Shown: in pieces, positions 16,713 to 25,010 of the stretch
How positions within the stretch are numbered: the stretch's first letter is position 1
How the letters are laid out: each line of letters starts with the position of its first letter
DNA from: Streptomyces griseus
Lineage (GTDB): Bacteria; Actinomycetota; Actinomycetes; Streptomycetales; Streptomycetaceae
DNA length: 64,000 bases
NCBI RefSeq assembly: GCF_001715295.1
Contig: NZ_MDKB01000003.1
Coordinates: 389,954-453,953, forward strand
Reading direction: 5' to 3'
Position numbers and translations under genes: made by a program
The notes under the pieces: model-generated
Told to the model about the DNA's origin: nothing
Database searches by the model: none
The model's input: only the letters and a program-made list of their open reading frames with translations

Positions 16713-17855
16713 TCAGAGCAGCGTCCTCAGTTCCTCGGCGAGCAGGTCCCAGCGCCACTTCTCCTCGACCCAGGCCCTGCCCCGCTCCCCCATCCGGCGG
16801 CGCAGCTCCGGGTCGCCGAGCAGGGTGACGATCCGGTCGGCGCACTCCTCGGCCGAGCCGCCCCGCACCACCCACCCGGTCTCGCCGTCGAGTACGGCGT
16901 CGGGCGCTCCGCCCGAGTCGCCCGCCACCACCGGCAGGCCGGTCGCGGACGCCTCCAGGTAGACGATCCCCAGGCCCTCGACGTCGAGGCCGCCGCGCCG
17001 GGTACGGCAGGGCATGGCGAAGACGTCCCCGGCCCCGTAGTGCGCGGGCAGTTCCTCCCAGGGCACCGGCCCGGTGAAGCGCACCGATTCCGAGACACCG
17101 GTCTCGGCGGCCAGCTTCTCCAGCTGCCGGGCGTACGGGCCGCCGCCGACGATCAGCAGGACGGCGTCCGGCTCCCGCGCCAGGACGGCGGGCATGGCGA
17201 GGATGAGGGTGTCCTGGCCCTTGCGCGGGACGAGCCGCGAGACGCACACGACGACCGGCCGGTCGGTGAGCCCGAGCCGGGCCCTGACCCGGTCCCCGCC
17301 GGAGGCCGGGTGGAAGGTCTTCTCGTCGACCCCCGGCGGCAGGCGCACCATGCGGGCGGCGGCCTGCGCGGTGAGCGCGGGGGCGATCCTGGAGCGGGTG
17401 TACTCGCCGAGGTAGGTGAGGGTGTCCGTGCCCTCGCCGATGCGCCGCAGCAGCCGGCGTGACGCGGGCAGCTGGGCCCAGCCGGCCTCGTGCCCGTGCG
17501 TGGTGGCCACGATCCGGCGTGCTCCGGCCCTGCGCAGCGCCGGTGCCATCAGCCCGAGCGGGGCGGCGGCGCCGAACCACACGGAGGAGCAGCCGTGCGC
17601 GCGCAGCAGCCCGACGGCCTGCCGGGTCACCCGTGGGGTGGGCAGCAGCATGGTCGTACGGTCGCGTACGACGGTGAAGGGCTGTTCGGCGTCGAAGGCT
17701 GCGGTGGCCTCGGCACCCTCGGCACCGCGTTTCCAGGTGGAGGCGTAGACGACGAGCCGGCCGGGGTCCAGTCGCAGCGCCATGTTGTGCAGGAAGGCCT
17801 GGATACCGCCGGGGCGGGGCGGGAAGTCGTTCGTCACGATCAGGGTCTTGTCCAT
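16713..17855 (-). CDS. pimB: GT4 mannosyltransferase, PimB' type
   Basis: Probably adds the second mannose from GDP-mannose to phosphatidylinositol monomannoside on the inner face of the membrane. The 380-residue GT4 GT-B enzyme opens with VTNDFPPRPGGIQAF, the phosphatidylinositol mannosyltransferase hallmark, has RLVPRKGQDTLI and GGGPY in the nucleotide-binding half, and ends with the retaining-enzyme motif EGLGIVYLEASATGLPVV. Its position beside the fadD15-like gene matches mycobacterial Rv2187/Rv2188c. The acceptor is inferred from that similarity. Confidence 0.87.
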   Translation of the reverse strand: MDKTLIVTNDFPPRPGGIQAFLHNMALRLDPGRLVVYASTWKRGAEGAEATAAFDAEQPFTVVRDRTTMLLPTPRVTRQAVGLLRAHGCSSVWFGAAAPLGLMAPALRRAGARRIVATTHGHEAGWAQLPASRRLLRRIGEGTDTLTYLGEYTRSRIAPALTAQAAARMVRLPPGVDEKTFHPASGGDRVRARLGLTDRPVVVCVSRLVPRKGQDTLILAMPAVLAREPDAVLLIVGGGPYARQLEKLAAETGVSESVRFTGPVPWEELPAHYGAGDVFAMPCRTRRGGLDVEGLGIVYLEASATGLPVVAGDSGGAPDAVLDGETGWVVRGGSAEECADRIVTLLGDPELRRRMGERGRAWVEEKWRWDLLAEELRTLL

Positions 17856-17914
17856 CGCCGCCGACAGTACCGGGCGGCCCGACGGCCCTGCCTGACGGCT
17901 CCCGCCCGGGTGGG

Positions 17915-19201
17915 ATGCGCATCATGTCCTGCATGACGGTCAGGACGGGGACGAGCGGCCGGGGTGCGGCCCTCGTCGTATGGGGCATCACCCGGGCGGT
18001 GCTGCTGCTCTGTGTTTTCAAGGTGTCCGGCGCCTTCACGGTGCCGGGTCCGGACGTCACCAGTGACGTCTCGGGGATCTACCGGGGCTGGTACGAGGTC
18101 CTGCGCTCCGGTACGTACCCCCTGGACGACGTCACCTGGCAGTACCCGCCCGCCGCGGCGCTCGCGATCCTCTCCCCCGCGCTGCTGCCCTTCCTGGAGT
18201 ACGCCGCCGCCTTCTTCGTGCTCGTCCTGGTGTGTGACGCGCTGACGTTCGGGCTCCTGCTGTACGCGGCCGGGCGCCCCGGTACGCGCGGCGCGGGCGC
18301 CTGGATGTGGGTGGTGGGCGTACCGCTGCTCGGTCCGACCGTGTACGCGCGGTACGACCTGATGGTGACGGCCGTGGCGGTGGCGGCGCTGCTGGCCGGG
18401 GTACGCCACCCCCGGGTGATGGGCGCGCTGGCGGCGTTCGGCGCGCTGCTGAAGGTGTGGCCGGTGCTGGTGCTGGCGGGCACGGCCCGGGGACGGGCGA
18501 CACGGCGGGCCTGGGTGGCGGCCGCGGTGACGGCCGGGGTGCTGGCCCTCGCCGCCTCGGCGGCGCTCCCCGGGGCGTTCGCGTTCCTGACGTTCCAGCG
18601 GGACCGGGGGCTGGAGGTCGAGTCGCTGGGGGCGCTGGTCTTCCACGGGGCGCGGCAGTTCGGCTGGGAGGGCCGGGTGGAACTGCGCTACGGCTCGATG
18701 GAGTTCGCCGGGCCGAACGTGGCGCTGGTGAGCACGCTGACCCTGGCACTGAGCGTGCTCGGCTTCGGCTGGCTCCTGCTGTGGCGTCTGCGGGCCCGCG
18801 TGTTCGCGGTGCACACCACGGCGGACGCGGCGTTCACCGCGGTGCTGCTGTTCACGGTGACGAGCCGCGTCATCAGCCCGCAGTACATGGTGTGGCTGGT
18901 CGGGCTCGGCGCGGTGTGCCTGGTGTTCCGGGGCAGCCGGATGGTGCTCCCCGCCCGCCTGGTCCTGGTGGCCACCGGTGTGACCCTGCTGGAGTTCCCG
19001 CTGGGCTTCGCGCAGGTGGTGGCCAGCGACGCGTGGGGGGTGGCGCTGATGGCCGTACGCAACGGTCTGCTGGTCGCTGCGACGGTCACCGCCGGGTGGC
19101 GGCTGTGGCGGGAGACCGTGCCGAGGACCGGGCAGGGGCACGGGGAGGCGGAGGGGATCAGCCGAGCCGGGCGCGCAGATACGCGCGCCAGCGCGCCGTG
19201 A
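17915..19201 (+). CDS. GT87-family polyprenyl-phosphomannose-type glycosyltransferase
   Basis: The 428-residue integral membrane protein has about ten hydrophobic segments. The first periplasmic loop contains TSDVSGIYRGWYEV and WQYPPAAALA, as in the DUF2029/GT87 alpha-mannosyltransferases that use polyprenyl-phosphate sugars. Three in-frame ATGs lie within 18 bases (17915, 17924, 17933); the first is listed but a later one may be used. It is divergent from pimB', fitting phosphatidylinositol-mannan or cell-surface glycan synthesis. Its 3' end overlaps the convergent lipoprotein gene by 44 bases. Confidence 0.83.
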   Translation: MRIMSCMTVRTGTSGRGAALVVWGITRAVLLLCVFKVSGAFTVPGPDVTSDVSGIYRGWYEVLRSGTYPLDDVTWQYPPAAALAILSPALLPFLEYAAAFFVLVLVCDALTFGLLLYAAGRPGTRGAGAWMWVVGVPLLGPTVYARYDLMVTAVAVAALLAGVRHPRVMGALAAFGALLKVWPVLVLAGTARGRATRRAWVAAAVTAGVLALAASAALPGAFAFLTFQRDRGLEVESLGALVFHGARQFGWEGRVELRYGSMEFAGPNVALVSTLTLALSVLGFGWLLLWRLRARVFAVHTTADAAFTAVLLFTVTSRVISPQYMVWLVGLGAVCLVFRGSRMVLPARLVLVATGVTLLEFPLGFAQVVASDAWGVALMAVRNGLLVAATVTAGWRLWRETVPRTGQGHGEAEGISRAGRADTRASAP

Positions 19202-20411
19202 AGTCCTCGGGGGTCGTGCTCAGCTCCGAGTGCAGGGCCTTCTCCACCGCCCCGTCCCGCCCGGAATGGCCGCCCACGGCCCGGTAGAAGGCGAGGAGCC
19301 CCTCCTCGCCCCAGTCCTGCGCGATCAGCGCGCAGGCGAGCCAGCCGCCCTCGTACGCCCTCGCCAGCTCCGCCGGGTCCTCGCCGAAACCGAAGTCCTC
19401 GTCCGCCGGCAGCGCCGCGGGCAGCTCGCCGCTCCGGACCGCCTCGGCCAGCTCGGGGGCGATCTCCCGGGCGGTGCGGCCTTCCTCGCGGTAGGCGGCC
19501 CAGTCGGCGAAGCCCTCGGACAGCCAGACGGGGGTGGCGGCGGTGGTGGCGGCCCGGGTCGCCACGTGCGTCGTCTCGTGAGTGAGGACGACCCGCTGCC
19601 CGAACTCGCCGAGCATCCCGTACGCCTGCGGGTTGACGACGACCCGGTCCGCGGGCGTCCGGCCGCTGTTGCCGACCTCACCCGTGGTGACGGCCGCTAT
19701 GCCCCGGTAGCTCGCCGCGGGCGATCCCAGGAGCGCCGCCATGTCCTCCACGGACCTGGGGACGAGCACCACCACCCGCCGGGCCCAGGGATCCGGCCAG
19801 GCCGCGGATACGGCCGGCACGGCCCGGTCCGCGGTGGCGGCGATCCTCCGGAGCTCCTCGCCGCTCCGGCCGACCCCGAGGACGAGGCTGCGCGTGCCCC
19901 GGACGACCTCGACGTCGCCCTGCTGCCAGAGCAGCCCGGGGGCGTCCTCACCGGGCCGGTCCGCGGCGATGTACCAGGACCCGCCCCCGCCCCGGCGGAC
20001 CAGCTCCACCGTCCTGGAGGCGGACATGGGGGCGCTGTCGTACCCCTTGATCCGGTAGCGGAGCTCGACGTCCGCGGTGGCCCGGTCCGCGCCCCGGCCG
20101 GTCACGTCCTTCACCTCGTACGTCCAGGACTCCAGCGGTACGTCGGCCAGGTTGGCCAGCTCGGTGCGCTGGGCCGCCCGGAAGGACACGGCCCGGGGGT
20201 CGGTCCCCGCCAGGTACCCCTCGGGGTCGTGGTCCATGACCGCGGCGGCACGCCGGTCCAGGGCCTCGCCGACCTCCTGGGCGGTGAGTCCCGGGGCCGG
20301 CTCCCGGGGCGCGGCGCAGGCCGACGTGAGGAGCAGCCCGGCGAGCACGGCGCCCGCCGCGCTCCGGGTGCGGGTACGCCCCCGCCGCGCGTCCTGCGTT
20401 CGAACAGTCAT
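19158..20411 (-). CDS. Secreted lipoprotein with gluzincin metalloprotease motif
   Basis: The 417-residue lipoprotein has a twin-arginine-like basic N-terminus and lipobox LTSAC (Cys32). The C-terminal half holds HETTH at 278-282 and a glutamate at 299 (WLSEGFADW), the HExxH plus distal Glu layout of gluzincin (peptidase MA-like) zinc proteases. Residues 40-150 resemble an NTF2-like extracytoplasmic domain. Start is ATG 20411; the longer upstream reading lacks support. Expected to be membrane-anchored outside the cell. Substrate unknown, but its neighbours are envelope genes. Confidence 0.84.
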   Translation of the reverse strand: MTVRTQDARRGRTRTRSAAGAVLAGLLLTSACAAPREPAPGLTAQEVGEALDRRAAAVMDHDPEGYLAGTDPRAVSFRAAQRTELANLADVPLESWTYEVKDVTGRGADRATADVELRYRIKGYDSAPMSASRTVELVRRGGGGSWYIAADRPGEDAPGLLWQQGDVEVVRGTRSLVLGVGRSGEELRRIAATADRAVPAVSAAWPDPWARRVVVLVPRSVEDMAALLGSPAASYRGIAAVTTGEVGNSGRTPADRVVVNPQAYGMLGEFGQRVVLTHETTHVATRAATTAATPVWLSEGFADWAAYREEGRTAREIAPELAEAVRSGELPAALPADEDFGFGEDPAELARAYEGGWLACALIAQDWGEEGLLAFYRAVGGHSGRDGAVEKALHSELSTTPEDFTARWRAYLRARLG

Positions 20412-20513
20412 CCAGCCGATCGTACGGTCGGAAGCGGGTGGCCGAGGAGACGGGCGGCGGGCCGAGGGGCCAGGGCCCACCGGTGCGCGGAGGGGCGGGA
20501 CGCGGACGACGGC

Positions 20514-20546
20514 GCCCCGCCGGCGACCTGTGGTCTCCGGCGGGGC
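20514..20546 (-). terminator. Hairpin after NlpC/P60 gene
   Basis: Ten-bp perfect stem (20514-20523 with 20537-20546) and a 13-base loop, 40 bases past the stop of the NlpC/P60 gene. Confidence 0.6.
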
Positions 20547-20585
20547 GGGCGTCGGTGCGGGGGCGGCTGTTCGCCCGTTCGGGCG

Positions 20586-21614
20586 TCAGCTGATGCGTAC
20601 GCCGAACTGGAAGGAGCCGAGGTACTCCATCGCCTCGTACCGGACGTTCTTCCCCGGGTACGGGGCGTGCAGGACCTGGTTGTTGCCGGCGTAGATGCCG
20701 ACGTGCGAGGTGCTGCTGAAGAAGACCAGGTCGCCCGGCTTAAGCGCGCTGCGGCCGATCCGCACGCCGTCGTTGGCCTGCGTGTAGGTCGTGCGGGTGA
20801 TCTGGACACCGGCCTGGGCGTAGGCCCACTGGGTCAGACCCGAGCAGTCGTACGAGTTGGGGCCCGTGCCTCCGCGGAAGTACGGCTTGCCTATCTGCGT
20901 GGCGGCGGCCTGGAGGGCGGCGGCTCCGCGGCCGGACGCGGGGGCCTCGTTGCCGAGCTCGACCCGGTCGCTGGCGGCACGGCTGGCGCGCTGGTCGTCC
21001 TCGGCCATCTTGGCGCGCTCGGCGGCGGTGAGGGTGTTCAGCAGCTGGCGGGCGTCGGTCAGCTTGACCTGGTACTTCTTCTTGTTCTCGGTCAGCGTCT
21101 TGCGGACCTCGGCGAGGTCGTCGAGCTTGCCCTGGGCTTCCAGGCGCTGCTGCGCGAGCGTGCGCTGCTTGGCCTGGATCTTCTGGAGCGACTGGGCCTG
21201 CTTGGCCGTCAGCTGGTCGAGCGCGGAGGCCTGCTCCAGGAAGTCGTCCGGGTCCGAGGAGAGCAGCAGCTGGACGGACGGGTCGAGGCCCCCGGAGCGG
21301 TACTGCGCCGTGGCGAGCGAACCCAGTTCACCGCGCAGGGTGTTGAGCTCCTCCTGCCCGCGGGCCACCTTGTCCTGCAGCGCGTCGACCTGCTTCTTGA
21401 GCTTGTCCTGCTTCTCCTTGGCGCCGTTGGCCTTCTCGTTGACGATCTCGGCCTCGTGGTAAAGCTTGTCGACCTTCGCCTTGACCTCGCTCTTGGTCGG
21501 CTTGGGGTCGGCGTGAGCAGCCTGGGAAGTCAGGGCCACGGCAGCAGCGGCGGTCGCGGTGAGCACGGTCACGCGGGCGCGGCTCGGCTGCTTGGGACGG
21601 CGGTGGGACCCCAC
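20586..21614 (-). CDS. NlpC/P60 peptidoglycan endopeptidase with coiled coil
   Basis: Secreted wall hydrolase that should cut peptidoglycan stem peptides. The 342-residue protein has a Sec signal peptide ending AHA (about residue 35), a coiled-coil region of about 170 residues (heptad-like Lys/Glu/Leu segments) and a C-terminal NlpC/P60 domain. The domain has Cys257 (YDCSGL), His304 (SHVGIY) and a third polar residue at His316. GTG 21614 is chosen, nine bases after AAGGAG; longer readings run through the structured leader. Counterparts include mycobacterial RipC-like Rv2190c. The leader RNA suggests control by a small ligand. Confidence 0.92.
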   Translation of the reverse strand: MGSHRRPKQPSRARVTVLTATAAAAVALTSQAAHADPKPTKSEVKAKVDKLYHEAEIVNEKANGAKEKQDKLKKQVDALQDKVARGQEELNTLRGELGSLATAQYRSGGLDPSVQLLLSSDPDDFLEQASALDQLTAKQAQSLQKIQAKQRTLAQQRLEAQGKLDDLAEVRKTLTENKKKYQVKLTDARQLLNTLTAAERAKMAEDDQRASRAASDRVELGNEAPASGRGAAALQAAATQIGKPYFRGGTGPNSYDCSGLTQWAYAQAGVQITRTTYTQANDGVRIGRSALKPGDLVFFSSTSHVGIYAGNNQVLHAPYPGKNVRYEAMEYLGSFQFGVRIS

Positions 21615-21619
21615 GAAGG

Positions 21620-21750
21620 CGAGCTCCTTCTTCCTCGGGCCGCCTACCGGGGTATGGGGGGAGAAGAAATCCCCGGCTCCGTGCACGTCACGGACTCGGC
21701 GGTTCCTTCGCCGTCACCCCGAATGGGCGATCAACCGTGCGAAGGTTCGA
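21620..21750 (-). ncRNA. Structured 5' leader, candidate ydaO-type c-di-AMP riboswitch
   Basis: The roughly 135-base leader between a promoter and the GTG of the NlpC/P60 gene can fold compactly. An outer helix CCTCG/CGAGG encloses CCTTCGC/GCGAAGG, CCGCC/GGCGG, TCCGTG/CACGGA and CCGGGG/CCCCGG. It contains CACGGAGCCGGGGA and ACCCCGGTAGGCGG, which resemble conserved ydaO blocks. ydaO/c-di-AMP riboswitches are known before Streptomyces wall-hydrolase genes. The order of conserved blocks does not fit my memory of the consensus perfectly, so this is a candidate only. Confidence 0.5.
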
Positions 21751-21756
21751 GGCCTG

Positions 21757-21786
21757 ACCTTAGTGACCATCTTGTGATCAGTTCAA
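21757..21786 (-). promoter_or_regulatory. Vegetative-type promoter of the NlpC/P60 gene
   Basis: On the minus strand TTGAAC (21786-21781), an 18-base spacer and TAAGGT (21762-21757) make a good HrdB-type promoter. Transcription would begin near 21750, directly ahead of the structured leader. Confidence 0.55.
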
Positions 21787-21849
21787 ATCCTCGCAAGAAA
21801 AATCTCGTCACACCATGCACATCTTTACTTTCATCACACGGCGTGTGAC

Positions 21850-22060
21850 CGGGAATTGACGGTACGTTCCCCGAAAACCGACAAGGCACCCATACCGTCG
21901 ATGAGACCCAAGGCCCGCCACGGGCCGTCCCGGTGGATCGGCGCGCACCATAGGACGCGGCGCGTCGCACGGCGGAGGGCCGTCGCACACGGGATGCACA
22001 GGGACGTACCGGCCACGCGGCGAGCCGCCGTCACGCGCCCGCCGGGAGTCGCGGGAGCCC
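21850..22060. other. Intergenic region, nothing identified
   Basis: About 210 bases between the NlpC/P60 promoter and the end of the NYN-domain gene. I see no gene, no strong hairpin and no repeat. Confidence 0.4.
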
Positions 22061-23425
22061 TCAGACGCGCGAAAGGCGCTTCAGGAGCAGTGCGGACGCC
22101 ACCGGCCTGGCGCCCGCCTTCGCCACTCCGTCGGCCACTTCCCGGTCGGTCGAGACCACCACGACGGGCCTGCCCGGCGGTTCGGCACGCGCCAGTTGCC
22201 TGATGAGCTCGTCGGCGGTGACACCCGCCTTGCTGAACAGCACCCGCACCCCGCGCGGCGGGGCGAGCAGGACCGGGGCGGCGAGCTCGGCCCCGTCGAA
22301 CACGCAGGTCATCTCCGCCCCCGTCTGCGCCGCGAGGAGCGAGAGTCCGCCCAGGAGCCGCAACCGCTGCTTCTCCAGGGGCATCTGCGGATAACCGGTC
22401 TTCGTGACGTTGTAGCCGTCGACGATCAGATGCGCCTGCGGCAGGGCCAGCAACTGGTCCAGCAGGGCCGGATCGGTCTCCGAAAGAGCCCTGGCCGCAA
22501 TGTCCTTCGGCGACATCCGGCCCGGCTCCACCGCCTCGACGCCGTCCGCCGGGCGGATCGAGGAGGGCGGCAGGGCCAGTTCGCGTCGGAGCCCCTGGGC
22601 GGCGTCCAGCACGGTGTCCAGGAGCAGCCGCAGCCGCATGTCCTCGACCGAGCGCCCCTCCCTGGCCGCCCTGCGGCTCGCCTCGACGGAGGCCTCCGCC
22701 TCGGCCAGCCGCGCCTTGAGGCGCCGGGACTCGCTCTCGGCTGCGGAGACCTGCGCCGCGGCCTCGGCGCGCACCGCGTCGGTCTCGGCCGCGTTCTTGC
22801 GCAGCGCCGCCTCACCGCGCTTCACCTCGCTGAGCGCACTGCGCAGTTTGCGGTGCAGGGAGTCGGCCTCCTTGCGGGTGGCGTCCAGCTCCGCGCGCAG
22901 CCGTTCGGTCTCGGTCCTGGTCCGGACCCGGGCCCGGCCGAGTTCCTCGCGGAGCCTGTCCAGTTCACGCCGGGTCTCCTCGCCCACGCGCTCGGCGCCG
23001 GCCCGCTGGACCTCCTCGCCGGCGGCGGCCACCAGCTTGACCCAGCCGGGCGGGCGCAGCACGTAGGCCGCGGCGGCCACGTCGACGGGATCGGCCGCCG
23101 CGGGCGGCGCGCCGCTCTCCAGGGCGCCGGCCAGCTCCGCCTGGTTCCGGCCGACCCACTCGGCAATGCGCCGGCGGAAGACGGGGTCGCTCTCCAGGGC
23201 GGCCGCCATGGCGTTCCCCGCGAACTTCACCCGCCGGGTCGGGGTGAAACGGGCGTACTGGCGCAGCTGCGCCGGGAGTTCGGTGACGGTCAGCCCGCCG
23301 AAGGCGTCCGAGACCAGCGTCACGACCTTTCGGCGCACGTCCTCGGGCAGCGGACGGTCGAGCGACTCCGCGTCGCCGTCGGCCGCGCCGGCCGGTTCGG
23401 CGCCGCCTGTCGGCTGCTCCACCAT
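22061..23425 (-). CDS. NYN-domain RNA-binding/ribonuclease-like protein
   Basis: The 454-residue protein has an N-terminal helical part (to about 130), a long coiled coil (about 140-270, rich in Arg, Glu, Ala) and a C-terminal NYN/YacP-type PIN-like domain. That domain carries IVDGYNVTKTGYP, CVFDGAELAAP and VVVVSTDREVADGV, with the acidic residues expected of this nuclease fold. It follows the zinc-ribbon gene by 34 bases on the same strand. YacP/Rae1-type proteins cleave ribosome-associated mRNA; the same activity here is inference. Confidence 0.86.
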   Translation of the reverse strand: MVEQPTGGAEPAGAADGDAESLDRPLPEDVRRKVVTLVSDAFGGLTVTELPAQLRQYARFTPTRRVKFAGNAMAAALESDPVFRRRIAEWVGRNQAELAGALESGAPPAAADPVDVAAAAYVLRPPGWVKLVAAAGEEVQRAGAERVGEETRRELDRLREELGRARVRTRTETERLRAELDATRKEADSLHRKLRSALSEVKRGEAALRKNAAETDAVRAEAAAQVSAAESESRRLKARLAEAEASVEASRRAAREGRSVEDMRLRLLLDTVLDAAQGLRRELALPPSSIRPADGVEAVEPGRMSPKDIAARALSETDPALLDQLLALPQAHLIVDGYNVTKTGYPQMPLEKQRLRLLGGLSLLAAQTGAEMTCVFDGAELAAPVLLAPPRGVRVLFSKAGVTADELIRQLARAEPPGRPVVVVSTDREVADGVAKAGARPVASALLLKRLSRV

Positions 23426-23459
23426 CCATCACCCCAACATGTCTGTCGGCACGGCCCCG

Positions 23460-23702
23460 TCAGGAGTCGGCACCCGGCTTCGCGACCAGCTCGATCTGGT
23501 CGACCGCGTTGCACCAACGGCAGCGCACCGACTCGATGGTCTCACTGACCACCTCGCGTTCCTCGACACTCGGCTCCCCGGCCAGGTCGAGATGCACGTA
23601 CTCCACGACCTTCGAGGAGCGCGTCACGTCGAAACGGGTGAGGTTGCCGCAGAGCGTGCAGCGCCAGCGGGTCCCGTCCGTCGGCAGGGGAACCGTCGTC
23701 AT
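23460..23702 (-). CDS. Small zinc-ribbon-like protein
   Basis: The 80-residue protein has two CxxC pairs, CTLCGN (about 15-20) and CRWCN (about 61-65), separated by a charged strand-rich middle, as in zinc ribbons. There is no enzymatic motif. It is encoded just upstream of the NYN-domain gene and divergent from the rhomboid gene. The pairing with an RNA-binding neighbour suggests a nucleic-acid accessory role, but this is only context. Confidence 0.8.
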   Translation of the reverse strand: MTTVPLPTDGTRWRCTLCGNLTRFDVTRSSKVVEYVHLDLAGEPSVEEREVVSETIESVRCRWCNAVDQIELVAKPGADS

Positions 23703-23870
23703 CGTTGCGTCCTCTTTCGTCGTTCGTCGCGTCTTCTTGCGTACCGGGCTTCGGTCTCGCGGTGCGTCGTCGAACTGCGATGTCCTGCGGCAACCCTACG
23801 GCCTTGTGGATACCCTTCAATACGGCGAGGCGGTCTGTCCCGTTCTTCGCCGGTGCGTCATGCTCTGTAC

Positions 23871-24641
23871 GTGAGCGATTGGCGGCATGTCGACTGGCGG
23901 AAGCGGGCCACGGAATGCGCGGCGGCGGCCGCGGCCGGCAGCGGACCCGTGACCTACGGGCTCATCGCGCTGTGCAGCGCCGTCTTCCTGGTCAGCCCGC
24001 TCTCCGGGTTCAATCCCACCTACGGCGGCGGCCCGGACGCCCTGCTCGCCGCCCAGGCCGGGTACTTCGAACGGTGGGGCGTCATCCCCAGCGAACTGCG
24101 CGACGGGTCCGCCCACGCCGCGCTCACCCCGCTGACCGCGCTCTTCGTCCACGGCAGCTGGCTGCACCTGCTGGGCAACATGCTCTTCCTGTACGTGTTC
24201 GGCGCGATGGCCGAGGAGCGCATGGGCCGCCTCGAGTTCGCCTTCTTCTACCTCTGCTGCGGCTACTTCGCCCTGGTGGTCTACGCGGTCGTGCACTCCG
24301 GCTCGGACCAGACCCTGGTGGGCGCGTCGGGAGCGATCTCGGCGGTCCTGGGCGCGTTCCTCTATCTCTTCCCCAGGGCCCGGGTCACCAGCCTCTTCCC
24401 GTTCCTGTTCTTCCTGCCGCTGCGGTTCCCCGCCTGGATCGTGCTGGTGTTCTGGTTCGTCCTGCAGTGGCTGGCCGCCCAGGGGGCCGGCAGCGGTCCC
24501 GGCGTGGCCTACCTCGCCCACGTGGCGGGCTTCGCCGCGGGGTTCCTCTACGCCTGGGGACGCTACCGGGGCAGGGCTCCGGGGGGAGGCTCTAGAGTGA
24601 GGTCTCCAGCCACGGCCACCGAGGGAGAAAGCCAGCCGTGA
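23871..24641 (+). CDS. Rhomboid-family intramembrane serine protease
   Basis: Cleaves transmembrane substrates inside the membrane. The 256-residue protein has six predicted helices, the L1-loop region HGSWLHLLGNMLFLYVFG, the nucleophile GASGAIS (Ser153) and the dyad histidine in AHVAGFAAG (His217), so it should be active. GTG 23871 is the chosen start; the longer upstream frame crosses the divergent promoter region. Its TGA overlaps the GTG of the AsnC-like gene (GTGA), so the two are co-translated. Confidence 0.92.
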   Translation: MSDWRHVDWRKRATECAAAAAAGSGPVTYGLIALCSAVFLVSPLSGFNPTYGGGPDALLAAQAGYFERWGVIPSELRDGSAHAALTPLTALFVHGSWLHLLGNMLFLYVFGAMAEERMGRLEFAFFYLCCGYFALVVYAVVHSGSDQTLVGASGAISAVLGAFLYLFPRARVTSLFPFLFFLPLRFPAWIVLVFWFVLQWLAAQGAGSGPGVAYLAHVAGFAAGFLYAWGRYRGRAPGGGSRVRSPATATEGESQP

Positions 24642-24919
24642 TCACCGCGATCGTGCTCATCAAAACCAGCGTGGACCGGATTCCCGAGATCGCCGAGGCC
24701 ATCGCCGCGCTGGACAGTGTCAGCGAGGTCTTCTCGGTCACCGGGACGTACGACCTGATCGCCATGGTCCGGGTGACCCGGCACGACGACCTGGCCGACG
24801 TCATCCCCGGCCGCATCAGCAAGATCCCGGGCGTCGAGGGCACCGACACCCACGTCGCCTTCCGTACGTACTCGCAGCACGACCTCGAGGCGGCCTTCGC
24901 CATCGGCCTCGACGCCTGA
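24638..24919 (+). CDS. Stand-alone Lrp/AsnC ligand-binding (RAM) domain protein
   Basis: The 93-residue protein equals the C-terminal alpha/beta effector-binding domain of Lrp/AsnC regulators (ITAIVLIKT...EVFSVTGTYDLIAMVRV) without any DNA-binding domain. Such stand-alone RAM proteins form oligomers and bind amino acids or modulate full-length regulators. The four-base GTGA overlap couples it to the rhomboid gene, an association I cannot explain mechanistically. Confidence 0.92.
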   Translation: MITAIVLIKTSVDRIPEIAEAIAALDSVSEVFSVTGTYDLIAMVRVTRHDDLADVIPGRISKIPGVEGTDTHVAFRTYSQHDLEAAFAIGLDA

Positions 24920-24950
24920 GGTCCGGCCCCGGCCGCAGGACGTACGGCTC

Positions 24951-24986
24951 CGGCGGGGAACGGCACCCGCTCCCCGTTCCCCGCCG
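24951..24986. terminator. Bidirectional terminator
   Basis: Perfect 13-bp stem (24951-24963 with 24974-24986), 10-base loop, between the convergent AsnC-like gene and the SufS-like gene. Confidence 0.75.
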
Positions 24987-25010
24987 AAGACGTGCCGCGT
25001 ACCCGGCCGC

